6,193 nucleotides of DNA from an uncultured Kouleothrix sp. (lineage in GTDB: Bacteria > Chloroflexota > Chloroflexia > Chloroflexales > Roseiflexaceae), in assembly GCA_937858455.1 (NCBI GenBank), contig CALLYN010000609.1, forward strand, positions 1 through 6,193. The letters run 5' to 3'. Numbering within the stretch: position 1 is the first letter of the stretch; each line of letters starts with the position of its first letter. Shown here one piece after another: positions 1 through 5,457 of this stretch. The notes beneath the pieces were generated by a model. It was not told the origin of the DNA. It saw only the letters and a program-made list of their open reading frames with translations, and did not search any database. The position numbers were made by a program, and so were the translations under genes.

Positions 1-17
1 GGGCGGCAAAGCCGCCC
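1..17 (-). terminator. Possible terminator hairpin after the CNNM/CorC gene
   Basis: A perfect 7-bp stem GGGCGGC/GCCGCCC with a 3-nt loop lies 45 nt past the stop codon at 62, at the very edge. Whether a T-run follows on the minus strand cannot be seen because the sequence ends. On the minus strand a seven-T run and G-rich stretch precede it, which is not the usual order. Confidence 0.4.
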
Positions 18-61
18 CCGAACCCCCACCAAAAAAAGCAGAAGCAGGCACTATTCGCCGA

Positions 62-1438
62 TCAAGACTGATCGGGCATGGGCGGCGGAATCGCCCCGGT
101 GGCCAGCGCCCGCTCGCTTTGCGCGCCCTCAGGCTCGGGCGGCAGAACGATCAGCAGCTTGTCGATGCGCCGGCCGTCCATGTCCACTACCTCGAAGCGG
201 TAGCCATTCCAGATCACATGGTCGCCCGCCTGGGGAATGCGCCCCAGCAGCGCCAGCACCAGCCCGGCCAGCGTCTCGAAGCTTTGCCCCGGCGCCAGGT
301 CGGCGCTTTCGGGCAGGCCCAGCTGCTCGCGCACATCGACGTATGGCATCAGGCCGTCGACGAGGTAGCTGCCGTCGTCGCGCCGCACGATCGACTGGCC
401 GGCTTCGTCGTACTCGTCGTCGATCTCGCCGACGACCTCCTCCAGAATATCCTCAAGCGTGATCAGCCCGGCGACCTGGCCATACTCGTCGATCACCATA
501 GCCATGCCGCCGCGTTCCTGCTTCAGCTGCTGAAACACCACGATTGCACGCTGGCTCTCGAGTACGAAGCGCGCCGGCCGCAGCAGCTCGGCCAGGTCGG
601 GTGGGTCAGGCCGGCCCCAGGCTTGCAGCAGGTCTTTCACATACAGCATGCCCACGATCTGGTCGAGCGAGTCGCGGTACACCGGCACGCGCGAGTAGCC
701 CGCAGCCGCGATCGCCTCGAGCGCGGCGGCGAATGGCGTATCGGCCGCCACTGCGGCGATCTGCGTGCGCGGCGTCATCAGCGAGCGCACCGTGCGATCG
801 GCAAAGCTGAACACATTGGTGATCAGCTCCTGCTCGGTCGCCTCGACCGTGCCTTCCGAGGCGCCCTCGCGCACCATGGCGATAATATCGTCCTCGGTGA
901 TCGGCGTCTCGGCCACGTTGTGGCGGCCAAGCACCCGCAGCACAAGTTCGGTCGAGAGCGTCAGGAAGCCCACAGCCGGCGATGCCGCGCGCGACACCAA
1001 GCCCATAAACGGCGCCACTGCGCTCGACACCGCCTCGGCGCTCTGCAGGGCCAGGCGCTTAGGCACCAGCTCGCCGACGATCAGCGAAAGGTAGCTCACC
1101 AGCAGCACCACCAGCGCCAGCGCCAGGCTGCGCGCGTAGGGAGCCAAGATGGGGATGCCCGCCAGCATCCCCTCGAGCGCCCCGCTTAGCCCGGCTCCGC
1201 CGAACACCGCCGCGCACGTGCTGATCAGCGTAATGCCCACCTGCACCGTCGAAAGAAAGCGGCTCGGATTCTCGGCCAGTGCCAGGGCTGCGGCCGCGCC
1301 GCGCTGGCCGGCCTGGGCCTGTTGCTCGAGCCGGCTCTTACGCGCCGACACAATCGCGATCTCCGACGCCGCAAAGAAGCCATTTGCCAGCGTCAGGCAC
1401 AACAGAATCAGCAGCTCAAGCGCGATATTATTGGTCAT
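62..1438 (-). CDS. CNNM/CorC (HlyC-type) membrane protein with CBS pair
   Basis: Predicted 458-residue membrane protein of the family long annotated as 'hemolysin', now linked to divalent cation (Mg2+/Co2+) transport or efflux. Seen: an N-terminal DUF21/CNNM membrane domain (about 1-175) with hydrophobic segments near 4-26, 66-88, 104-122 and 140-165, the early motif FFAASEIAIVSARKSRLE (21-38) and GELVPKRLAL (122-131). A CBS pair follows (about 215-340) with LMTPRTQI (220-227), YSRVPVY (248-254), GMLYVKDLL (263-271), then MVIDEYGQVAGLITLEDILE (314-333) and an acidic GEIDDEYDE. The C-terminal CorC_HlyC domain (about 350-432) contains ETLAGLVL and WNGYRFEVVD. The tail is Pro-rich and variable. 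The start at 1438 was chosen over an in-frame ATG at 1483 because GAGGAG lies 5 nt upstream and the first helix follows at once. The gene lies downstream of the sigma gene but is separated from it by a strong terminator. The family is sure; the transported ion is not. Confidence 0.93.
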   Translation of the reverse strand: MTNNIALELLILLCLTLANGFFAASEIAIVSARKSRLEQQAQAGQRGAAAALALAENPSRFLSTVQVGITLISTCAAVFGGAGLSGALEGMLAGIPILAPYARSLALALVVLLVSYLSLIVGELVPKRLALQSAEAVSSAVAPFMGLVSRAASPAVGFLTLSTELVLRVLGRHNVAETPITEDDIIAMVREGASEGTVEATEQELITNVFSFADRTVRSLMTPRTQIAAVAADTPFAAALEAIAAAGYSRVPVYRDSLDQIVGMLYVKDLLQAWGRPDPPDLAELLRPARFVLESQRAIVVFQQLKQERGGMAMVIDEYGQVAGLITLEDILEEVVGEIDDEYDEAGQSIVRRDDGSYLVDGLMPYVDVREQLGLPESADLAPGQSFETLAGLVLALLGRIPQAGDHVIWNGYRFEVVDMDGRRIDKLLIVLPPEPEGAQSERALATGAIPPPMPDQS

Positions 1439-1443
1439 GCATG

Positions 1444-1449
1444 CTCCTC
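1444..1449 (-). promoter_or_regulatory. Ribosome binding site of the CNNM/CorC gene
   Basis: On the minus strand GAGGAG sits 5 nt before the ATG at 1438. It is the strongest Shine-Dalgarno sequence in the left part of the window and decides the start codon in favour of the shorter protein. Confidence 0.8.
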
Positions 1450-1497
1450 GGCGGTGCCAGCCCACCTGCGCCAGCCGCCACAATCACCGCCGCCCGC

Positions 1498-1506
1498 ATG
1501 ATACCA
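1498..1506 (-). promoter_or_regulatory. Candidate extended -10 promoter for the CNNM/CorC gene
   Basis: The minus strand reads TGGTATCAT, an extended -10 (TGn plus TATCAT, 5 of 6 to TATAAT). It lies just after the sigma terminator and about 60 nt before the start codon. No convincing -35 hexamer is present at 16-18 nt, so recognition would depend on the TGn element. It is the only plausible promoter between terminator and gene, which is why I list it. Confidence 0.4.
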
Positions 1507-1528
1507 AACCTGGCAAGCCCAGGCGCGC

Positions 1529-1557
1529 AAAAAAGCGGCCGCGCGATGCGCGGCCGC
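1529..1557 (-). terminator. Intrinsic terminator of the sigma factor gene
   Basis: On the minus strand a perfect 10-bp stem (GCGGCCGCGC / GCGCGGCCGC) with a 3-nt loop ATC is followed directly by six T. It begins 26 nt after the sigma stop codon. The structure is strong and points in one direction only (on the plus strand the A-run precedes the stem). It should separate sigma transcription from the CNNM/CorC gene. Confidence 0.93.
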
Positions 1558-1583
1558 CAGGTACAGATTAGCAACAAAAGGCA

Positions 1584-2624
1584 TTACTCGAGGTACGCCT
1601 GAAGCCGCGCACCCACCGCCGGCGAGCGCAAGTGCCGTAGCGCCTCGGCTTCAATCTGGCGCGTGCGCTCGCGGGTGATGCCAAACGTAACGCCCACTTC
1701 CTCAAGCGTTCGGCGGCGGCCGTCGGTCAGGCCGTAGCGCAGCTGCAAGATCGCGCGCTCGCGCTCGGGCAGCTCCATCAGCGCCCGGCTGAGATCCTGC
1801 TGAAGCATGCGCTGCGCCGCGATCTCCACCGGCGCCGACGACTCGTCGTCGGCCAGGTGGTCGCTGAGGTGGCCTTCGCCTTCGTCGCCCAGCGGCTGCT
1901 CGAGCGAGATCGGCTGGGCTGAAGCCTGCAGCAGGCGCTCGACCTTGCGCGGGCTCACGCCGAGCGCCTCGGCGATTTCCTCGGGGGTGGGGCTGCGCTC
2001 AAGCGCCTGCTCGAGCTGGTGCACCACTCGGCGCAGCTGGCCAATCGCGTCGCTCAGGTGCACCGGCAGGCGGATCAGCCGGCCCTGCTCGGCGATCGCT
2101 CTGGTCACGGCCTGGCGTATCCACCAGGTGGCGTATGTCGAGAAGCGGTTGCCGCGGGTGTAATCAAACTTTTCGACGGCGCGCATCAGGCCGATATTGC
2201 CCTCTTGCACCAGATCCATAAACGAGAGCGGGCCGCCGTGGTATTTCTTCGCAATGCTCACTACCAGCCGCAAGTTCGACTGAATCAGCCGGCGGCGCGC
2301 CTCCTCGCCCTGCGCAATCGCGCGCTCAAGCGCTATTCGCTCGCGCCACGGCGGGCTTTCCAGCTGGCCGAGCATCAGGCGTGCCTCGATGCCCTTGATG
2401 ATCTCCTGGGCCAGCATCACCTCATCGGCAGCCGTGAGCAGCGACACCTGGCCAATCTCGCGCAGGTAGGTCTGCACCGAGTCCTCGATCGGCTCCGCAT
2501 CGCGCTCGACCTCTTCGGCCACCACATCAGCCGCCTCCTCTTCCCACGCCTGGTCGGAAGAGTCGGCAGTGCTCGCGTTTGCAGAAGCGACGACGTATCC
2601 TGAGAGGGTGTTGAGCTGACTCAT
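1584..2624 (-). CDS. RpoD/SigA-type sigma-70 factor (group 1 or 2)
   Basis: Promoter-recognition subunit of RNA polymerase, 346 residues. Seen: a short acidic N-terminus (about 21-48) instead of a full region 1.1; region 1.2 (about 48-78, [21 protein letters not shown]); a short non-conserved linker (79-108); region 2 (about 109-180) with [53 protein letters not shown] and [17 protein letters not shown]; region 3 (about 187-260); region 4 (about 277-336) with [15 protein letters not shown] and the helix-turn-helix [20 protein letters not shown]. The region 2.4 and 4.2 motifs are primary-sigma-like, so it should read ordinary -10/-35 promoters. Odd: RERTRQIE has Thr where most RpoD proteins have Ile. 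Start: ATG with CGGAG 11 nt upstream, a rather long spacing. Whether it is the primary sigma or a group 2 paralogue cannot be told without the genome. Confidence 0.95.
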   Translation of the reverse strand: MSQLNTLSGYVVASANASTADSSDQAWEEEAADVVAEEVERDAEPIEDSVQTYLREIGQVSLLTAADEVMLAQEIIKGIEARLMLGQLESPPWRERIALERAIAQGEEARRRLIQSNLRLVVSIAKKYHGGPLSFMDLVQEGNIGLMRAVEKFDYTRGNRFSTYATWWIRQAVTRAIAEQGRLIRLPVHLSDAIGQLRRVVHQLEQALERSPTPEEIAEALGVSPRKVERLLQASAQPISLEQPLGDEGEGHLSDHLADDESSAPVEIAAQRMLQQDLSRALMELPERERAILQLRYGLTDGRRRTLEEVGVTFGITRERTRQIEAEALRHLRSPAVGARLQAYLE

Positions 2625-2688
2625 GTGTTGGTTCGCTCCGTGGCCAGCGCCAGGCAGCGCTCGCCAGCTGTGATGTGCTTCTGACTAC

Positions 2689-2760
2689 TGTTCAGCACGC
2701 AGCTACACCGATTACGTAGGCAGCACGGCGCGTGGATGCATCGTTCAAGCCTGCTGAACA
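2689..2760. repeat. Inverted repeat with 12-nt arms upstream of the sigma gene
   Basis: Arms at 2689-2700 (TGTTCAGCACGC) and 2749-2760 (GCCTGCTGAACA) are complementary at 11 of 12 positions, the outer 9 perfectly. They are 48 nt apart. They lie 65-136 nt before the sigma start codon. In RNA they would close a long hairpin in the sigma leader; in DNA they could be paired protein sites. Function unknown. Confidence 0.55.
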
Positions 2761-2763
2761 TCT

Positions 2764-2793
2764 ATAGTACCGTCACAGCGCCGCGAAAGTTGC
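2764..2793 (-). promoter_or_regulatory. Weak candidate promoter for the sigma gene
   Basis: The minus strand has GCAACTTT (2786-2793), 16 nt, then TACTAT (2764-2769, 4 of 6 to TATAAT). There is no TTGACA-like -35. The upstream element instead resembles the GGAACTT type used by many ECF sigma factors. Transcription from here would start near 2757, at the first arm of the inverted repeat, giving a leader of about 130 nt. No better promoter was found in this spacer. Read-through from the polyprenyl synthase gene is also possible because no clear terminator separates the two. Confidence 0.3.
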
Positions 2794-2828
2794 GCTGGCG
2801 CACACGCGAACTCGTTATTCGCACCCTC

Positions 2829-3878
2829 CTAGACTTCACGATCGAGAATAAAGTCACCGATATCGATCAGCGCGCGCGCGGGCTGCGAAGGCGGAAATAG
2901 CGCCAGGTGCTCGTGTGCGCGCCTGACGATGCGGCGGGCTTCGTCCAGCGCACGGCTGACGCCGCCAGCGTCGATCACCGCCGCCACAAGCTGCGGCACG
3001 GCCGCCGGGTCGGGGCGGTTCGTGCGCGCCAGCTCGCGCAGCAGCGGGTTGTCGCTCTGCGCCACCGCGTAGAGCAGCGGCAGCGTCAGCGTGCCTTCGC
3101 GCAGATCGTTGCCGGCCGGCTTGCCCAGCGCAGCCTCGTTGCCGATGAAGTCGAGCACGTCGTCGACGATCTGGAAGGCGACGCCAAGATCGTGGCCGAA
3201 TCGGCCCAGCGCCTCAACCTGCTCGGGCGCGCCGCCGCCTACGGCCATCCCGGCCTTGCAGGCGGCCTCGAACAGCGCCGCGGTTTTGGCGCTGATCTTG
3301 TAGAAATATTGCTTCAGCGCGACGTCGAGCGGCTCGACCTGCGTCACCGGCCGCAGCTCGCCTTCCACCACCGTCTGCGCGGCGTCGGCGTAGAATTTGA
3401 TAATCCGCGGATCGGATTCGGCCGCAAGCTCGCCGGCCGAGAGCGCGAAGAAGTAATCGCCCAGCATCAGGGCGACATGCTGATCCCAGCGGGTGTGCAC
3501 CGTCACGCGCCCACGCCGCCGCATCGTGTGATCGACCAGGTCGTCGTGCACCAGCGAGGCGGCGTGCAGCAGCTCGATCGCCACGGCTGGCCGGGCGGCA
3601 CGCTCGAAATCATACGCGCCTAGCCGCGCCGACAGCAGCACCAGCATAGCGCGCAAGCGCTTGCCGCCCGACGAGACCGTGTAGGCGCCAGCTGCGGCCA
3701 GTGCGCGCGAATGCGAGGCAGTGCGCTCGAGCATCAGGTGCTCGATCGTTGCCAGATCATCGCCCAGCGCTGCGCGCCGGATGAGCTCCCCTACATTCAT
3801 GGGCGCCGGCCGAACCCGCGCGGCAATATCTGGCACACCCGCGGCAGCGGCTGCGCGCGGTAGCGTGTGGGTGGCCAT
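2829..3878 (-). CDS. trans-polyprenyl diphosphate synthase (long-chain type)
   Basis: Class I trans-isoprenyl diphosphate synthase, 349 residues, which condenses allylic diphosphate with isopentenyl diphosphate units in the cytoplasm. Seen: GGKRLR (71-76, IPP binding); first Asp-rich motif DDLVD (112-116) inside LLHAASLVHDDLVD, followed by RRRGRVTVH; GDYFFALS (140-147); ISAKTAALFEAACKAG (195-210); second Asp-rich motif FQIVDDVLDF (235-244); GKPAGNDLREGTLTLPLLYA (252-271). All catalytic motifs are intact. The residues just before the first motif are small (Ala107, Ser108), which in this family goes with longer products, so a role in the menaquinone/ubiquinone side chain is likelier than FPP synthesis. 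This is inference. The usual Lys in 'GKxTLP' is Thr here, a variation I recall from some homologues. Start at 3878 is supported by GAAAGG 8 nt upstream; an inner Met27 is the alternative. It has its own promoter at 3933-3960 and is divergent from the AI-2E genes. Confidence 0.94.
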   Translation of the reverse strand: MATHTLPRAAAAAGVPDIAARVRPAPMNVGELIRRAALGDDLATIEHLMLERTASHSRALAAAGAYTVSSGGKRLRAMLVLLSARLGAYDFERAARPAVAIELLHAASLVHDDLVDHTMRRRGRVTVHTRWDQHVALMLGDYFFALSAGELAAESDPRIIKFYADAAQTVVEGELRPVTQVEPLDVALKQYFYKISAKTAALFEAACKAGMAVGGGAPEQVEALGRFGHDLGVAFQIVDDVLDFIGNEAALGKPAGNDLREGTLTLPLLYAVAQSDNPLLRELARTNRPDPAAVPQLVAAVIDAGGVSRALDEARRIVRRAHEHLALFPPSQPARALIDIGDFILDREV

Positions 3879-3886
3879 ACCTGAAA

Positions 3887-3892
3887 CCTTTC
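3887..3892 (-). promoter_or_regulatory. Ribosome binding site of the polyprenyl synthase gene
   Basis: The minus strand reads GAAAGG 8 nt before the ATG at 3878. This favours that start over the internal Met27. Confidence 0.65.
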
Positions 3893-3911
3893 TAGCGCCG
3901 GTGCGGAAAAC

Positions 3912-3940
3912 TTGTGATAGATAACACTGTTAAATATATC
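3912..3940 (+). promoter_or_regulatory. Candidate promoter for the AI-2E gene pair
   Basis: TTGTGA (3912-3917, 4 of 6), 17 nt, then TATATC (3935-3940, 4 of 6). Spacing is ideal but both hexamers are imperfect. It overlaps the opposing promoter almost completely. Start of transcription would be near 3947, giving a leader of about 220 nt before the ATG at 4168. A lone -10-like TATAAC (4143-4148) closer to the gene is an alternative, but it lacks a -35. Confidence 0.4.
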
Positions 3941-3944
3941 ACAA
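3912..3944. promoter_or_regulatory. Dyad operator candidate in the divergent promoter region
   Basis: A perfect 8-bp inverted repeat, TTGTGATA (3912-3919) and TATCACAA (3937-3944), is separated by 17 nt. A second small dyad, TAACA-C-TGTTA (3922-3932), lies inside with its centre offset by one base. The element covers the -10 region of the minus-strand promoter and both hexamers of the weaker plus-strand promoter. It is therefore well placed to control both directions. No regulator is encoded in the window. Confidence 0.5.
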
Positions 3945-3960
3945 TTTCAATGAACGTCAA
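3933..3960 (-). promoter_or_regulatory. Promoter of the polyprenyl synthase gene
   Basis: The minus strand carries TTGACG (3955-3960, 5 of 6 to TTGACA), a 16-nt spacer ending in TGA (extended -10), and TATATT (3933-3938, 5 of 6). Transcription would start near 3926, about 48 nt before the start codon. This is the best sigma-70-type promoter in the window and lies in the only AT-rich patch. Confidence 0.7.
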
Positions 3961-3970
3961 GAAACGGACT

Positions 3971-4139
3971 TGTTGAGCGCTTTAGCAACAGCAGCACTGC
4001 CAGATACTACGGTTCCGAGCACAAACAGGATTTATCGGCTTGAAACATCGCCCGAGCAGCGTATCGGGCAGCAGAACGGTGGCACGCGGCTTGCAATTGC
4101 CTCGCTGCCGTCCGGTATCGATAGCGGCTGCCTTCTGCT
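3971..4139 (+). other. Leader of the AI-2E gene with nested inverted repeats
   Basis: This untranslated stretch before the AI-2E start holds several possible stems: TGTTG/CAACA (3971-3975/3986-3990); GCCCGA/TCGGGC (4050-4055/4064-4069); directly abutting it AGCAGAA/TTCTGCT (4070-4076/4133-4139); and inside that GGCA-c-GCG paired with CGCTGCC (4081-4088/4103-4109), plus the palindrome TATCGATA (4116-4123). The last 28 nt before the ATG are unpaired. A sequence resembling the T-box core (GGTGGCACGCGG, 4078-4089) is present but lacks one C of ACCGCG. Some stems are expected by chance, so a structured RNA is only suggested. No Shine-Dalgarno is evident before 4168. Confidence 0.3.
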
Positions 4140-4167
4140 CAATATAACCCAGATCGAGTTGCGACAT

Positions 4168-5457
4168 ATGAGCGATCTCACGAGTTCTAGTAGCGTTCCA
4201 GCCGGGGCGGGGGCCGCAGGCGGAGCATCATTCTGGCAGCGGGTAACGCTCAAACAAGTCGCGATCGGCACCGCGATTGTGGCGCTGGTGGTCGCAGCGC
4301 TGGTGCTGCTCGCCGCGCTGCGCTACGTCTTCCTAATGCTGTTTCTTGGCATTGTGCTCGCCACCGCGCTGGCACCGGTGGTCGAGCGGCTGCGCAAATG
4401 GGGCCTACCCCAGAGCCTGGCCACGCTGCTCGCATTCAGCCTGCTGCTGCTGGCGATTTTTGGCATAGCTGCGGCGCTCATCCCATTTTTCGTCGGTCAG
4501 GTCGTGCAGGCGATCAGCGATCTACCCGGCTTTTACGCCGGCTTGCGCACCACCATATCGAACTCGCAATCGCGATTTCTGCGCGAGATCGGCGGCCAGC
4601 TTCCCAGCGACCCATTCAGCTCGCTCGCCAGCGAGAGCGGCACGCTCAATGCGCAGGTGGCCACGCTCACGCCGGCAATTGGCCGCGGCCTGCTCTTCAG
4701 TGCGCTGGTGGTGCTGATCAGCTACTACTGGCTATATTACCGCACCCTCGCGGTTCAGGCGATCGCCCTACTGATCCCGATCGACCAGCGCGCCGGCGCA
4801 CTGGCGATCTGGAGCGAGAGCGAAGAAAAGATCGGCGCGTTCGTGCGCGGGCTGGCGATTCTCAGCTTTGTGATCGGCGCGCTCTCGGGCGTGGGCTACG
4901 TAGCGATCGGCTTACCATATGGCGTCACCATCGCGATCATCGCCGGCATCCTCGAGGCCGTGCCATACGTCGGGCCGCTCGTCACCTTGGTGCTGGCCGG
5001 CATCGTTGGGCTGACGGTATCGCAGCAGATGGCGCTGCTGGCAATTGGCATCGCAATGGTGATCCAGTTCCTCGAAAATACCATCGTTGTACCGCGCGTG
5101 ATGGACAAGGCTGTGGGCGTCAGCCCGGTGGTGACGCTGCTGGCGCTGGCGGTGTTCAGCGACCTATTCGGCCTGCTGGGCGCGCTGCTGGCGGTGCCGC
5201 TAGCTGCTGTGATCCAGGTGCTGCTCGACCACGCAATGCTGCGCGCCAGCGCCCCGGCCGAGCAGAATATCGGCGGGCGCGACCGCCTGGCGCTGCTGCG
5301 CTACCAGGCGCAAGATCTAGCCAACGATCTGCGCGCGAAGTTCCGTAAAAAAACGAACGACACCGACCCGGAAGAAGATGTAGTGGAAGAAGAGCTGGAG
5401 TCGCTGCTGGTAGATCTCGATAGCCTGCTGGCGACCGCCCAGGAGCAGCGCCCATGA
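4168..5457 (+). CDS. AI-2E family transporter (PerM/UPF0118), first of a pair
   Basis: Integral membrane protein of 429 residues, usual length for the family plus a tail. Seen: hydrophobic segments near 31-50, 52-72, 84-110, 175-193, 229-249, 252-283, 286-304 and 320-352; the charged loop VVERLRKWGLP after helix 2; an extracytoplasmic-type stretch between helices 3 and 4 (111-174); the family signatures ILEAVPYVGPLVTLVLAGI (261-279) and VVPRVMDKAVGVSPVV (307-322), and FGLLGALLAVPLAAVIQVLL (334-353). The C-terminal tail (about 365-429) is hydrophilic, first basic (AKFRKKT), then acidic with heptad-like Leu spacing (EEELESLLVDLDSLLAT). Members have been tied to autoinducer-2 export or Na+/H+ antiport, but most have unknown substrates. 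The start at 4168 excludes 66 non-family residues that would come from an in-frame TTG at 3970. No clear Shine-Dalgarno precedes 4168. It overlaps the next gene by 4 nt. Confidence 0.9.
   Translation: MSDLTSSSSVPAGAGAAGGASFWQRVTLKQVAIGTAIVALVVAALVLLAALRYVFLMLFLGIVLATALAPVVERLRKWGLPQSLATLLAFSLLLLAIFGIAAALIPFFVGQVVQAISDLPGFYAGLRTTISNSQSRFLREIGGQLPSDPFSSLASESGTLNAQVATLTPAIGRGLLFSALVVLISYYWLYYRTLAVQAIALLIPIDQRAGALAIWSESEEKIGAFVRGLAILSFVIGALSGVGYVAIGLPYGVTIAIIAGILEAVPYVGPLVTLVLAGIVGLTVSQQMALLAIGIAMVIQFLENTIVVPRVMDKAVGVSPVVTLLALAVFSDLFGLLGALLAVPLAAVIQVLLDHAMLRASAPAEQNIGGRDRLALLRYQAQDLANDLRAKFRKKTNDTDPEEDVVEEELESLLVDLDSLLATAQEQRP
5441..5445 (+). promoter_or_regulatory. Ribosome binding site of the second AI-2E gene
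   Basis: AGGAG lies 8 nt before the ATG at 5454, inside the last codons of the first AI-2E gene. With the ATGA overlap it points to coupled translation. Confidence 0.7.

Noticed and set aside
12..37. G-quadruplex on the minus strand (GGTGGGGGTTCGGGGGCGG) next to a T-run
   Set aside because: Only two long G-runs are flanked by GG pairs, which gives at best a weak two-layer structure, and part of it is already used by the edge hairpin.
119..1189. Long plus-strand open frame (356 codons) opposite the CNNM/CorC gene
   Set aside because: It is antisense to a gene with clear family motifs. The product is His/Arg/Gln-rich with no recognisable domain, typical of a shadow frame in high-GC DNA.
62..1438. 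Hemolysin toxin
   Set aside because: The 'hemolysin' label of DUF21-CBS-CorC proteins is historical. The domain layout matches cation-transport-related membrane proteins, not a secreted toxin.
1439..1483. Upstream in-frame ATG at 1483 for the CNNM/CorC gene
   Set aside because: It would add 15 basic residues before the first helix and ignore the strong GAGGAG site before 1438.
2776..2822. Terminator after the polyprenyl synthase gene from two small hairpins (2806-2822 and 2776-2797)
   Set aside because: Stems are only 5 and 6 bp with large loops, and neither is followed by a T-run on the minus strand.
2907..3623. Plus-strand open frame (238 codons) opposite the polyprenyl synthase gene
   Set aside because: Antisense to an intact catalytic gene, with no domain or ribosome binding signal; a shadow frame. 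The same applies to 2019-2603 opposite the sigma gene.
3913..3943. CRP/FNR binding site from TGTGA...TCACA
   Set aside because: The half-sites are 21 nt apart instead of 6, so the known dimer geometry does not fit. The dyad is kept as an unassigned operator candidate.
3970..4167. N-terminal extension of the first AI-2E protein from a TTG at 3970
   Set aside because: The 66 extra residues have no family similarity or membrane character, and no Shine-Dalgarno precedes the TTG. The ATG at 4168 gives the normal family length.
708..4766. GCGATCGC octamers (708-715, 2092-2099, 4759-4766), like the cyanobacterial HIP1 repeat
   Set aside because: Only three copies, mostly explained by common Ala-Ile-Ala-type codon runs in GC-rich coding DNA. 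Not enough for a repeat family or for a cyanobacterial origin.
4398..5348. Plus-strand open frame (316 codons) inside the first AI-2E gene
   Set aside because: The product is Arg/Ala-rich and low in complexity, out of frame with an unmistakable membrane protein; a shadow frame.
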